The notes beneath the pieces are model-generated. The model had not been told where the DNA came from. It did no database searches and worked only from the letters and a program-made list of their open reading frames with translations. From Kibdelosporangium philippinense (lineage in GTDB: Bacteria > Actinomycetota > Actinomycetes > Mycobacteriales > Pseudonocardiaceae): a stretch of 64,000 bases of DNA. The position numbers and the translations under genes are program-made. The first letter of the stretch is position 1. Every line of letters starts with the position of its first letter. The DNA lies in contig NZ_JAJVCN010000002.1 in the NCBI RefSeq assembly GCF_021390435.2, positions 1,178,001 through 1,242,000 of the forward strand, given 5' to 3'. Positions 49,780-59,300 of the stretch are shown here, in pieces.

Positions 49780-50826
49780 ATGAGGACGGCGTTGATTGCA
49801 GGAGCGGTGGGAGTGCTGGTCGCTGGCTGTGCTGGGCAGCAACAAGCTGGGCCGGGCAGCAGCGGCGACGCGCTCAAAGGCCGGGTTTTCGTCTCGCAGA
49901 CGGTCACGGAGAAGGGCAAACCCCGGCCGCTCGCGGACGGTACGCAGATCCAGTTCGAGATCACTGACAAGGGTGAACTGCAGCTGCGAGCCGGGTGCAA
50001 CCACATGTCCGGTCCGGCCGACACCGGCAACGCGCGCCTCGCCGTCGCCAGCCTCACCCAGACCGAGATGGGTTGCGACAAGGTACGTCTTGACCAGGAC
50101 CAATGGTTGGCGGACATCGTCGAGGCCAAGCCGAACTGGGAGCTGACGGGTGACACGCTCAAGCTGAAGACCGCCGACACCGAGATCGTGTTCGGTGCAA
50201 AGCAGGCCACCCAGTTGGAGGGCCCCACATGGGTGACGACGACCGTTGTCGAAAGTGACATCGCCAGGCCAGCTCAGGTGCCCGCCTGGCTTACCTTCAA
50301 CAGCGGCACAGTCCTGGTCACGACCAGGTGCAACACGGTGGAAGGCAGCTACCAGGCCACTTCCGAGACCATCATCTTCCGGGACCTGAAGTCCACCGGC
50401 GGTTCGTGCCCCGAGGCCGACGCGATCACACCCATACTCGATGGCGAATTCAACTACAAGATCAACAACGAGTCGCTGAGCCTGACCCACGCGTCAGGCC
50501 GTGGGCTGCAACTGCGGGTCGGCACGGTCGACGGCAATCTGGCAGGCAAGCAATTCGTGTCCGACGACGGCACGAAGCTGACCTTCGAGAACGGTCAGCT
50601 GACCGCGACCGTCGGCTGCAACGACATGACCGGCACGGTGATCGCCGACGAGGGCAAGCTCGTTGTGCAAAGCCTCGGCAAGACAAGGAAAGCGTGCGAG
50701 CCCGAGGTGATGGACCGGGAGGATCGGCTGACCGAGTTCCTCAAGAGCGTGCCGGACTTCGGCTTCAACGATGCCGGTTTCACCCTGTCGTCCGGTCAGA
50801 CCACGATGATGTTCAAGGCGCAGTGA
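49780..50826 (+). CDS. META-domain (HslJ-like) lipoprotein
   Basis: 348 residues. A lipoprotein signal (RTALIAGAVGVLVAGCAGQQ, lipobox LVAGC) is followed by three META/HslJ repeats, each with the strand signature of a cysteine next to NxM/NTV: RAGCNHMSGPAD, TTRCNTVEGSYQ and TVGCNDMTGTVI. Each repeat ends with a second cysteine (MGCDK, GSCPE, KACEP), so a disulfide per domain is likely. Cell-surface attached; function unknown, META proteins are linked to stress tolerance. ATG 49780 is chosen as the signal start. The 3' end overlaps the convergent TIGR03089 gene by 14 bp. Confidence 0.87.
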   Translation: MRTALIAGAVGVLVAGCAGQQQAGPGSSGDALKGRVFVSQTVTEKGKPRPLADGTQIQFEITDKGELQLRAGCNHMSGPADTGNARLAVASLTQTEMGCDKVRLDQDQWLADIVEAKPNWELTGDTLKLKTADTEIVFGAKQATQLEGPTWVTTTVVESDIARPAQVPAWLTFNSGTVLVTTRCNTVEGSYQATSETIIFRDLKSTGGSCPEADAITPILDGEFNYKINNESLSLTHASGRGLQLRVGTVDGNLAGKQFVSDDGTKLTFENGQLTATVGCNDMTGTVIADEGKLVVQSLGKTRKACEPEVMDREDRLTEFLKSVPDFGFNDAGFTLSSGQTTMMFKAQ

Positions 50827-51490
50827 GCAAAGTGGCTCGTTCCGACTCCATGTGGGCGTCCACTTTGCTCGGATTGGACACCTGGACAAGGGAACCCTTG
50901 CCTGCCAACACCGACAGCAGGCTGGTGAGCACGCCGTCGGGAAACGTCCATTCCATTGTGGACAATATGCGCCCGGTGATGGCCATGGCCCGTGCCGCCG
51001 AGACGACTTCGGCGACAGTCAACGGGCCCAGCGCCGGAGTGGAGTCCGGAACGTCTTGCAACGGAAAGAAATCGTCGCCGAACATCCGGGATTCCGAGAT
51101 GTAGTCCACGGCTCCGTCGGGCGGCGAGCCGCGCAGCCCCATACCCATGGGGTCCAACGAAACCACGGCCCACGAGCCGTCGGGCTTGGGGGCGTCCACT
51201 GTGGTCAGTGCGACCGCGCCACCCGAGGAGACCACGTGGGCGCCGCACCACCAGGCACCGAGCAGAACGCCCGCGGTCTGCCAGTGGGCTGGCAGGTCGA
51301 CCGTGATTGGCGTGCCCGGCTCGACGTCGAACTCCTCGGTCAGCCAGTTCGCCGTCTTCGCCGCCCAGTTCGCCAGTGTGGCAATGGAAAGCTCGACCCT
51401 GGTGCCTGCCGCGTCGTCATAGTGCGTGATCAACGGGCGGGACCGGTCACCGGCGAGCAGCGGCCGGAACAATGCTTCTGTGACTGACAT
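50813..51490 (-). CDS. TIGR03089-family protein
   Basis: 225 residues. It resembles the N-terminal part of an AMP-dependent synthetase (ATLANWAAKTANWLTEEFDV) but lacks the AMP-binding P-loop and the C-terminal domain, which is the definition of the actinobacterial TIGR03089 family. Probably not an active adenylating enzyme. ATG 51490 overlaps the LCP gene's TGA by one base, so it is coupled to an LCP cell-wall ligase, a linkage commonly kept in actinobacteria. Confidence 0.88.
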   Translation of the reverse strand: MSVTEALFRPLLAGDRSRPLITHYDDAAGTRVELSIATLANWAAKTANWLTEEFDVEPGTPITVDLPAHWQTAGVLLGAWWCGAHVVSSGGAVALTTVDAPKPDGSWAVVSLDPMGMGLRGSPPDGAVDYISESRMFGDDFFPLQDVPDSTPALGPLTVAEVVSAARAMAITGRILSTMEWTFPDGVLTSLLSVLAGKGSLVQVSNPSKVDAHMESERATLLTAP

Positions 51491-52677
51491 CAGTCAACGC
51501 ACCTCACGCCGTCTATTGTGGCCGGTTGTCTCGCGCCATTCAACATCAGCGGCCGCTGTGCGGCGAACCTCGGGGGTGCCTGTTTGCCGAGCAACTGGTT
51601 GGTGAACTCGCGCACCTTCGGCACGTCGACCGCGATAATGCTCTGACCACGCTCATTGCGGGCGCCGACCGCCACGACCGGGATCGTCACGAACTCGACC
51701 GCCCCAGACGACATCGACCCGAGATGCCTGGCCAGCTGCACGATGTCCAGACCAGGGGAGACCACAACGGACTTCGACGCCGCGTCGGTCAACGCCTTCA
51801 GCTTCCCTTGGTCGGTGAGGGTCCCCGCGCTCAGCAACTGCTGCATCACCGCGCCGAGGAACGCTTGCTGGCGAACGATTCGGTCAAGATCGCCGCGTGG
51901 CAGGCCGTCACGCTGACGCACGAACGCCAACGCGGAACCGCCCGAGATCTTCTGCACGCCCTTGCGGAAACTCGCGCCGGAGTTGGGGTCGCTGGTCGCG
52001 TGGTTCAGGCACACGCGCACGCCCCCGATGGCCTCGGTGAGCAGGTAGAAGCCGTACAGGTTCACTTCGGCGTAGTGGTCGACGCGAATGCCGGTCAGGT
52101 CCTGGACGACCTGGGTGAGCGCCGAACGGCCGGCCGTGTCGGAAAGTCGCTCGACCTCGGCGCGGTCGGTTTTCCCTTCACTGCGCAACTTCTGCGCGGT
52201 CCGGGACTTGATCACACCGTACGCGGAGTTGATCTTGTCGTCCTGGTAGCCGGGGATCGTCACGTACGTATCGCGCGGGATGGAGATCGCGTAGCCCTTT
52301 GAGCCGTCTTTGGGGATGCGCAGCAGGATGATCGTGTCGGTGTTGAGCCCTTCGGACGCTTCGGTGCGCAGCTGCCGCAACACCCGCTCCGGCAACGGGT
52401 TTCCCTTGGCGTCGGTCCGGGTGTCGCTGCCGACAACCAGGTAGTCCTCCGCGCCGTCGTCCTGCGGCGGCGCCGTTTTCTCCACCTCTTTGGTGAACAC
52501 GTCCGACGTGGGCACGTTCTCACGCACCGTCTGCACGGTGTCACGCGCCAGTCCTGCCGATGCGAGTGCGGCCGCGGAAGCCAACGCCACAAGCACCCGG
52601 CCGGTCATCCACGCGGCGCTTTTCAGGCGTCCCCCTGATTTCCGATCCGGCTCGTGCGCAACGGTCTCGTCACTCAC
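51490..52677 (-). CDS. LCP (LytR-CpsA-Psr) family glycopolymer ligase, copy 1
   Basis: 395 residues with one N-terminal TM helix (about 23-45). The LCP catalytic domain has YLVVGSDTRTDAKGNPLPER, TIILLRIPKDGSKGYAISIP-RDTYV (the RDxxV-type motif), and FVRQRDGLPRGDLDRIVRQQ. LCP enzymes transfer undecaprenyl-linked glycans (arabinogalactan, teichoic or teichuronic acids) to peptidoglycan. GTG 52677 follows GGAGGA by six bases. It lacks the LytR_C domain of its upstream paralogue. Co-directional with a second LCP gene 51 bp upstream. Confidence 0.92.
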   Translation of the reverse strand: MSDETVAHEPDRKSGGRLKSAAWMTGRVLVALASAAALASAGLARDTVQTVRENVPTSDVFTKEVEKTAPPQDDGAEDYLVVGSDTRTDAKGNPLPERVLRQLRTEASEGLNTDTIILLRIPKDGSKGYAISIPRDTYVTIPGYQDDKINSAYGVIKSRTAQKLRSEGKTDRAEVERLSDTAGRSALTQVVQDLTGIRVDHYAEVNLYGFYLLTEAIGGVRVCLNHATSDPNSGASFRKGVQKISGGSALAFVRQRDGLPRGDLDRIVRQQAFLGAVMQQLLSAGTLTDQGKLKALTDAASKSVVVSPGLDIVQLARHLGSMSSGAVEFVTIPVVAVGARNERGQSIIAVDVPKVREFTNQLLGKQAPPRFAAQRPLMLNGARQPATIDGVRCVD

Positions 52678-52728
52678 CGACACTCCTCCAGCCCCTCTGA
52701 CTCCCATGAGGGTAACTACTGGCGCCGC

Positions 52729-54261
52729 CTAATTGACGCAGGTCACCCCATCGGCGTTGATGGGTGGCGGAGTTGAAGTGAGCGGCGCTGAGCTGGATGA
52801 CCGGACCGGCGTGGTCGGACTTCCCTGCGCCAGCGGAGCGGACTGGCCGGCGAGAACCTTGCCGTACGCGGTGATGAAGTCCTCGCCGAGCACCGCGCGC
52901 ACCTGGCCGGTCTTCACCGAGGCGTCCGCGGTCAGCTTGAACTGGCCGCCAAGCTCGACGTTGACACGTTCCGCACTCGCTTGCTCACCCGGTCGGTAAA
53001 ACAGCGTCGACGTACGCTGCCTTGCTGGCGCGTCGCCGACCGGGCCACGCTGGAAGCCCTTGCCCGCAAGGATGTTCTGCACGGCGCTGGCGAGACCAAC
53101 CTCACTCGATGCGTTGCGTACATCGACAGTCGGCTTCGGGCCCGAATCGGGCGGAACGGTCGCCGAGGATGACGGGTTCGGCGGCTGGGACGAAGACGGC
53201 GCCGTTCGCTCGTCCTGCGTCAGGCTCTTGACGAAGTCGTTGATCTGCTGGGGGTCGACCCGGATCACGTCGGCACCGCCGATCTTGGCGCCGCCGAGCG
53301 TCGGGATCGTGTGGAAGTCGATCTTTCCGCTGGACAGGCCCTGCATCTGCTGGGCGAACGTGGTGACGTCCCAGCCGGTGCTCAGTACGACGGACTTCTT
53401 GATCGCCTCGACCAGGTTGTTCAGCTTGGTCAGGTCGGTGAGCACGCCGGTGGACAACACCCTGTGCGCCAAAGCGCCGATGAAGACCTGCTGACGCACG
53501 ATCCGGTCGAGGTCGCCGTTGGGCAGTTCGTATCGCTGCCGGACAAACGACAACGCGGCCGCACCTTCGATGGTCTGCTTGCCCGCCGGGAACCGGGCTC
53601 CTGAGCGCCATTCGTCGACCGGGTTGTTCAGGCAGACGTCGACGCCACCGATCGCCTTGGTGATCTCGTAGAAGCTGCCGAGGTTGACCTCGGCGTAACG
53701 GTCGATCGTGACCGCCTTGCCGATCAGTGTCTCGATCGTGGCGATGAGGTTCTTGCGGCCCTCCTGCTTGGCCTTGTCCTTGGCCTGCTTGTCGGTCGGC
53801 GACTTCTCGCTGCGCAGGACGTCGTTGTACTTGTAGATGAAGGCCGAGTTGAGCTTGTGCTTGCCGAAGCCACCCGCGATCTCCGCCCAGCTGTCGCGGG
53901 GGAACGAGATGGCCACCGCGCGACGGCCGTCGACCGGGATGTGCACGAGGATCATCGTGTCGGTGTTCTTCTCACCCTCGTTGACCCCGGCGTGCAGCAA
54001 CTGCATGACCTCTTTGGGCAGCGGGTTGCCGTACGCGTCCTCCCGGCTGTCCATACCGACCAGCAGGATGTCCACGGCGCCGTCGAGCGGTTTCACGCCC
54101 GGCTTGCTGACCTCCGGCGAGATCACGTCGGTGGTGACGACACCCTCGTTGATGTCGTTGTACTTCGCGTACACGATCCCGGACGCGCTGAGCACAGCGA
54201 CAGACACCAGTGCGACTGTGCACCGGGACAGATACAGCGCTAGACGCGCGCCGCTCCCCAA
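52729..54261 (-). CDS. LCP family glycopolymer ligase with LytR_C domain, copy 2
   Basis: About 510 residues. One TM helix (LYLSRCTVALVSVAVLSASG), then the LCP domain (ILLVGMDSREDAYGNPLPKE, VAISFPRDSWAEI, FVRQRYELPNGDLDRIVRQQ), a Ser/Pro linker and a C-terminal LytR_C domain (DVRNASSEVGLASAVQNILA). It anchors glycopolymers to peptidoglycan. TTG 54261 is preferred because GGGAGGG precedes it; an in-frame GTG at 54345 would add 28 poorly fitting residues. Divergent from rfbB, tying wall-polymer attachment to rhamnose supply. Confidence 0.9.
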   Translation of the reverse strand: MGSGARLALYLSRCTVALVSVAVLSASGIVYAKYNDINEGVVTTDVISPEVSKPGVKPLDGAVDILLVGMDSREDAYGNPLPKEVMQLLHAGVNEGEKNTDTMILVHIPVDGRRAVAISFPRDSWAEIAGGFGKHKLNSAFIYKYNDVLRSEKSPTDKQAKDKAKQEGRKNLIATIETLIGKAVTIDRYAEVNLGSFYEITKAIGGVDVCLNNPVDEWRSGARFPAGKQTIEGAAALSFVRQRYELPNGDLDRIVRQQVFIGALAHRVLSTGVLTDLTKLNNLVEAIKKSVVLSTGWDVTTFAQQMQGLSSGKIDFHTIPTLGGAKIGGADVIRVDPQQINDFVKSLTQDERTAPSSSQPPNPSSSATVPPDSGPKPTVDVRNASSEVGLASAVQNILAGKGFQRGPVGDAPARQRTSTLFYRPGEQASAERVNVELGGQFKLTADASVKTGQVRAVLGEDFITAYGKVLAGQSAPLAQGSPTTPVRSSSSAPLTSTPPPINADGVTCVN

Positions 54262-54427
54262 GCGTCCCTCCCGTGTTCGAATCCCCGTCTGGCCTACATT
54301 ACTGGTTAAGCAGTGCCGTGCGTCGCCGCGCAGACTTTCCCGCACCTCTAATACGCCTTGGGTTGCCCGTTGGTTGAGTCGTCGTGACAGACTTGCCGCC
54401 CGACATCTAGCTCACTGGAGGGGACGA

Positions 54428-55423
54428 ATGCGCGTTCTGGTCACCGGTGGTGCGGGTTTCATCGGCTCGCACTACGTCAGGCAAGTGCTGACCGGCGCAT
54501 ATGCCGAGCTCGCCGACGCCGAAGTGGTGGTGCTGGACAAGCTGACGTACGCGGGCAACGAGGCCAATCTCCTCCCGGTTGTCGATTCACCGAGGCTGCG
54601 TTTCGTGCGCGGCGACATCTGTGACGCCGGTCTGGTCAGTGAGCTGATGCGGGGCACGGATCTGGTGGTGCACTTCGCGGCGGAATCGCACGTGGACCGG
54701 TCCATTGCCGCGGGCGCCGACTTCGTGCTGACCAACGTTCTCGGCACGCAATACCTGCTGCAGGCCGCACTGGACGCCTCGGTGGGCAAAGTCGTGCATG
54801 TGTCGACCGACGAGGTCTATGGCTCGATCGATGAAGGCTCGTGGCCGGAAGATCACCCTCTGTTGCCGAATTCTCCCTACTCGGCGTCGAAAGCGTCCTC
54901 CGATCTGATCGCGCGATCGTTCCATCGGACGTACGGCCTGCCGGTATGTATCACGCGGTGTTCGAACAATTACGGCCCGTACCAGTTCCCGGAGAAAGTC
55001 ATCCCGTTGTTCGTCACGAATCTGCTGGACGGCGAGAAGGTGCCGCTGTACGGCGATGGGATGAATGTCCGTGACTGGCTGCACGTGGACGATCACTGTC
55101 ACGGTATTCAACTGGTCGCCGCGAAAGGCAGGCCGGGAGAGGTCTACAACATCGGCGGCGGAACCGAGCTGACCAACCGCAAGCTGACGGAATTGCTGCT
55201 CGAAGCGGTCGGTGCGGACTTCTCGATGGTCCAACCGGTGGAAGACCGAAAAGGCCACGATCGCCGCTATTCGGTGGACATCACCAAGATCAGCACAGAA
55301 CTCGGCTATGAACCAAGGGTGTCCTTCGAACAGGGACTGCGTAGCACGGTGGAGTGGTATCGCGACAACCGTTCGTGGTGGGAACCGCTGAAGAAGCGCG
55401 TAGCCCAGGCCGCGACCCGATGA
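54428..55423 (+). CDS. rfbB: dTDP-glucose 4,6-dehydratase
   Basis: 331 residues. NAD loop MRVLVTGGAGFIGSHYVRQV, HFAAESHVDRSIAAGADFVL, the active-site VHVSTDEVYGS (Thr-Asp-Glu triad), YSASKASSDLIARSF (YxxxK) and TRCSNNYGPYQFPEK are all present. It makes dTDP-4-keto-6-deoxyglucose, the second step to dTDP-L-rhamnose. ATG 54428 is set by GGAGGGGACGA. Four-base ATGA overlap with rfbD. Confidence 0.97.
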   Translation: MRVLVTGGAGFIGSHYVRQVLTGAYAELADAEVVVLDKLTYAGNEANLLPVVDSPRLRFVRGDICDAGLVSELMRGTDLVVHFAAESHVDRSIAAGADFVLTNVLGTQYLLQAALDASVGKVVHVSTDEVYGSIDEGSWPEDHPLLPNSPYSASKASSDLIARSFHRTYGLPVCITRCSNNYGPYQFPEKVIPLFVTNLLDGEKVPLYGDGMNVRDWLHVDDHCHGIQLVAAKGRPGEVYNIGGGTELTNRKLTELLLEAVGADFSMVQPVEDRKGHDRRYSVDITKISTELGYEPRVSFEQGLRSTVEWYRDNRSWWEPLKKRVAQAATR

Positions 55424-56313
55424 TCGCGCTCCTGGTTCCGGGCGGAAACGGCCAGCTGGGACAAGAAATCGCGGCCAAGGCGCCAACCGGCTCGCTCGTA
55501 CACAGTCCAGGCTCGAAAGAGCTGGACGTCACCCAAGCGGGTTCGGTGGTGCAAGCGGTCGACGCTCTGGTGGCAGAGGCAGGCGACCGTGCCCCAATCG
55601 TGATCAACGCGGCGGCGTACACAGCGGTTGACGCGGCGGAAGACGACCGCAACACGGCATTCTCGGTGAACGGGGACGGGCCTCGGCTCTTGGCAGCGGT
55701 GTGTGCGTCGCGTTCGGTCCCGTTGATCCACGTTTCGACGGACTACGTGTTCTCAGGGGACAAGCCGGAACCGTACGAAGTGGACGATGAGGTAGGCCCG
55801 CAGTCCATCTATGGCCTGACGAAGCTGGCCGGGGAGTCTTCGGTGCTGCGCTCGGGCGCGGATGCTTGGGTTGTCCGTACGGCCTGGGTCTATGGGGCTT
55901 TCGGGAGCTCGAACTTCGTGAGGTCGATCGTGCGCCTTGAGGGTGAGCGGGAGACTTTGTCCGTTGTGGACGATCAACGCGGCTCGCCGACGTGGACCGC
56001 GGATCTCGCCTCGGGTCTCCTGGAGCTGGCGTCGAAGGTGGTTTCCGGGGACGGGCCCGCGGCTCGGGTTCTGCATTGCGCGGGTGGCGGGGAAACCACG
56101 TGGTACGGCTTTGCCCGGGCCATTTTCGAGGAGCTTGGGGCGGACCCTGATCGGGTGAAGCCTTGTACCAGCGCGGAGTTTCCCCGGCCAGCCAAGCGTC
56201 CGGCGAATTCGGTGTTGTCGCAGGCTTCGTGGGTGGATGCGGGGCTAACGCCCCTCAGGTCCTGGCGGGAAGCCCTCACCGAAGCCTTCAAGACCAACCT
56301 CGTCACCCGGTAG
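55420..56313 (+). CDS. rfbD: dTDP-4-dehydrorhamnose reductase
   Basis: 297 residues. NAD(P)H loop VPGGNGQLGQEI, INAAAYTAVDAAEDDRNTAF, VSTDYVFSGDKPEPYEVDDE and YGLTKLAGESSVLR (YxxxK). It makes dTDP-L-rhamnose, used for the rhamnose linker of the actinobacterial wall and for surface polysaccharides. The last 69 bp overlap, on the opposite strand, the 3' end of the NACHT-LRR gene. rfbC and rfbA are not in the window. Confidence 0.95.
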   Translation: MIALLVPGGNGQLGQEIAAKAPTGSLVHSPGSKELDVTQAGSVVQAVDALVAEAGDRAPIVINAAAYTAVDAAEDDRNTAFSVNGDGPRLLAAVCASRSVPLIHVSTDYVFSGDKPEPYEVDDEVGPQSIYGLTKLAGESSVLRSGADAWVVRTAWVYGAFGSSNFVRSIVRLEGERETLSVVDDQRGSPTWTADLASGLLELASKVVSGDGPAARVLHCAGGGETTWYGFARAIFEELGADPDRVKPCTSAEFPRPAKRPANSVLSQASWVDAGLTPLRSWREALTEAFKTNLVTR

Positions 56314-59300
56314 CGGATCAACATCTTCGGACTGCTCGATCTCGGCAATGGTGCGGATGATCCAGCCTCCTGCGGTTTCCTGATCGATGGGGGCGATGTC
56401 GGGAACTGAGCGGAGCACGTGCTCGTCGTTGTCCTCATCGAAGTCATGGTCGTAGTCCGAAGTGAACTCCGGTGGGTAGGCATCGCGAAGATCGGGGTCG
56501 AGCCGTGAGCCGTCCAGGAGGACCTCGACGCGGCTCGGCAAGCTGTCGATGACGTTCTGGGCATTGTCATCCAGCACCAAACATCCTCTGAGATCGACAG
56601 ACTCGAGGTGTGGCAACTCGGTGAGCACACCGATGCCCATCAAGTACATGCAATTTCGGACCGTGATGCGGCGCAGCTCGGTCATTCCCTGCAGATCGTC
56701 AAGCGTGGCGACGACAGAGCCGGTGATGTTCAATTCTTGCAGCGCGGTGCACCCGATGATCGGAGTGAGATCTTCGGTACCCCAGTCTCGAAGCCACAAC
56801 GTCCGCAACGCGGGCAACCGCAAGTAAGTCATCAGGTTGAAGGAGCCGTCGATCTCCAGATGCCGTAGGTGTGGCAGGTTGTTGATTTCGTGCAAGTTGG
56901 TCAACTGGTAGGCAGAGGCGGACGGCTGGTACAGGTGTACTTGCAGTTCTGTCAGATTCGGAAAGCGAAGAAAGCTGTGGCAGTCGAGCTCGCCCTGCCG
57001 CCAGGCGGGGGCCAGGGTGAGGCGAAGCGTCTCCAGGGTGGTGCATTCAGAAAACTGAATCGGCTCCTCATCGACTTGGAGCACAGTGGCGATGCTTGTG
57101 ATTCCGTCGATACCCAGCAGCAGGTTGAAACCGTCGATGCCGGTCTCAGCGGTGCTGATCGCATGGAGCCTGGACTGGGCCAGTCGTGAAGCCAGTTCTG
57201 CTGGACTGAATTCCGACAGGTCCGCACGAACAAGATAGTCGTCAGGCAGGTGTCTGGTGAATGGGATCCGGTTCAAATCGCTCATGCTGACATGGACTGC
57301 TCGGCTGAGCGGGATCAGAACCCGGCGCGCGTACTCAAGGGGAGGAAAGTAGGACCAAGCCTGCACAAGGGCCGGTGCTACTTCTGTTCTCAGATCGATG
57401 TGGAGTTGGGCGAGGACACGCAGCGACTCCGGACTGCCGATCTGGCGGAGAGCCACCACCCACCCATCCAGCTTGGCCGCGGTCTCGATTGAAACGGCTG
57501 GGTTGTTCAAGTACTCCTCGATGAGGGCCGCCGATGTGTCGCCGCCGGTCGCCAGTGTCATGGCGGCCTGATAGTTCTTTGGCGGGATCAATCGGGCGAA
57601 GTACCGGTTCAGCCGTTTGATGACTTTCGGCTCGACTCGCAGGCAAGCGTCAACGCACCTGGTTGCCAGCTGGTACAGATCTGGATCCGTCGTCTCGGCT
57701 TTGTCGATCAGCTCACCGATCAGCTCGTTCGCATCTCGTGGCCGGGAGAGACCGGCGACCAGGGTGATCACTTCGCTGAATGCGGGATCGCCTGCTTTCT
57801 CAAGCAGGGCACCGAAATCTCCTTGGTCGTTCATCCAGCGTGCGGCCAGATACTCCTCGAATGTTCGGTGCACGAAGTCGACCAAGTCCGTCGCGGGCTC
57901 ACGCAGGATCGAGCGCTCGATCAGGTCCTGTAGCGCCTCCTCCGCGGTGATGGTGACGTTTCGCAGGGACCTGAGTGCTCGGTCGACGTGCCGCAGTGCC
58001 TTCTCGCGGGAGATCTCCGACTGTCCATTCCGGATCAGCCACTGCGCCAGGTCCTCAAGCAGAGCAATGCGTTCGGTCGAGCCGAGCGTCGATGTGGCGA
58101 TCTGACGTTCGGAATCACGTCGCCCGGTGAGCATTTCCAGAGCTGCCTGGTACAGCTCGACCCTGCGGCGCGGCAGGCTGCTGACTCCTTTGCGTGCGTA
58201 GGCAAGGGCGCACAACACCGCACACAGCAACGGTGTTCTCGCGAGGTCACGCAATGGCGGGGTGGCGAGGATGTGTTCGGCTAGGAGGTCGCCTTTGATC
58301 TGGTGGTCGGCGCGGTCCGTATCCGTTGGCAGGTTGCCGCCTGTCGATACGTGCCAGTGCTTGATGAAGGCCGTGATCTGGGCTGGGCCCATCGGGAGAA
58401 GCTCGGCGAGGTCGAAGCCTGTCAGCCGGAAACTGTTGTCCCGCAGGGCAGCTGGGCGTCCACTGAGGATGAAGATGTTGTCGGGATAGGCTGAGAAGAG
58501 GTCGTCCAGCCACTCCTGTACGGTCGCGCGCCTGGCCGCGGGCAGCTCGTCCAGACCGTCGATCAGCACGATTCCGTTGCCGTCTCGCAGCACGGTCGAG
58601 CACCAGTTCGGCGGCTTTCGGCTGGCCAGGGTGGCGGCGACCTCGGTGGGGAAGTCTTCGACGTCCGGCATGGGCCCGTTGATGTAGCGGCGGAGCCTGA
58701 TCAAGAACGGGACCGCGGCCGGACCCCAATCCGGCTGCTGCTCGCGAGCCGTCGTGACAGCGACCCATTGCAACAGCGTTGTCTTTCCTGAACCAGCCTC
58801 ACCGATCAGCAGCAGCCGCTTCGAGCTGGCCAGTACGTCCGCCACATCGGTGTGGTGCCCGGCGGAGAGTGACACGTAGGCCGTGGTCAGTGAGTAGCGT
58901 TCGATGGATCTGGCCAGGTCGATTCCCAGGATCTGCAAGGTATCGAGACGATGGCTGATTGCTCGCAGGTAGTCGGTCCGGTAGGTCGCGTCCGAGATGT
59001 GTTCATCGAAGTACATATGCCGCTGCGGCATCGTGCTCAAACCGCGTTCGAGGCGCTCGCGCAGTTCGGTCGCGCGGCCGGTCAAGCCAGCCAGCTTGTC
59101 GGGAAGCAGTTCGGGCAGTGCCAGGTAGGCCTCGACTAGGAAGCCCGCCACATCGGAAACGAACTCGTCCTGATCCCGTTGCGTCAGAATGCCTCTGATC
59201 GTCCCGATGTCCACAATGGCCGGTGGTTCACGGGTCAACTGTGCCAACGCTTGCACGGTGGCCGCTGAGGGCCGGGCATTCGGCCAGCGCTGCTCCAAGC

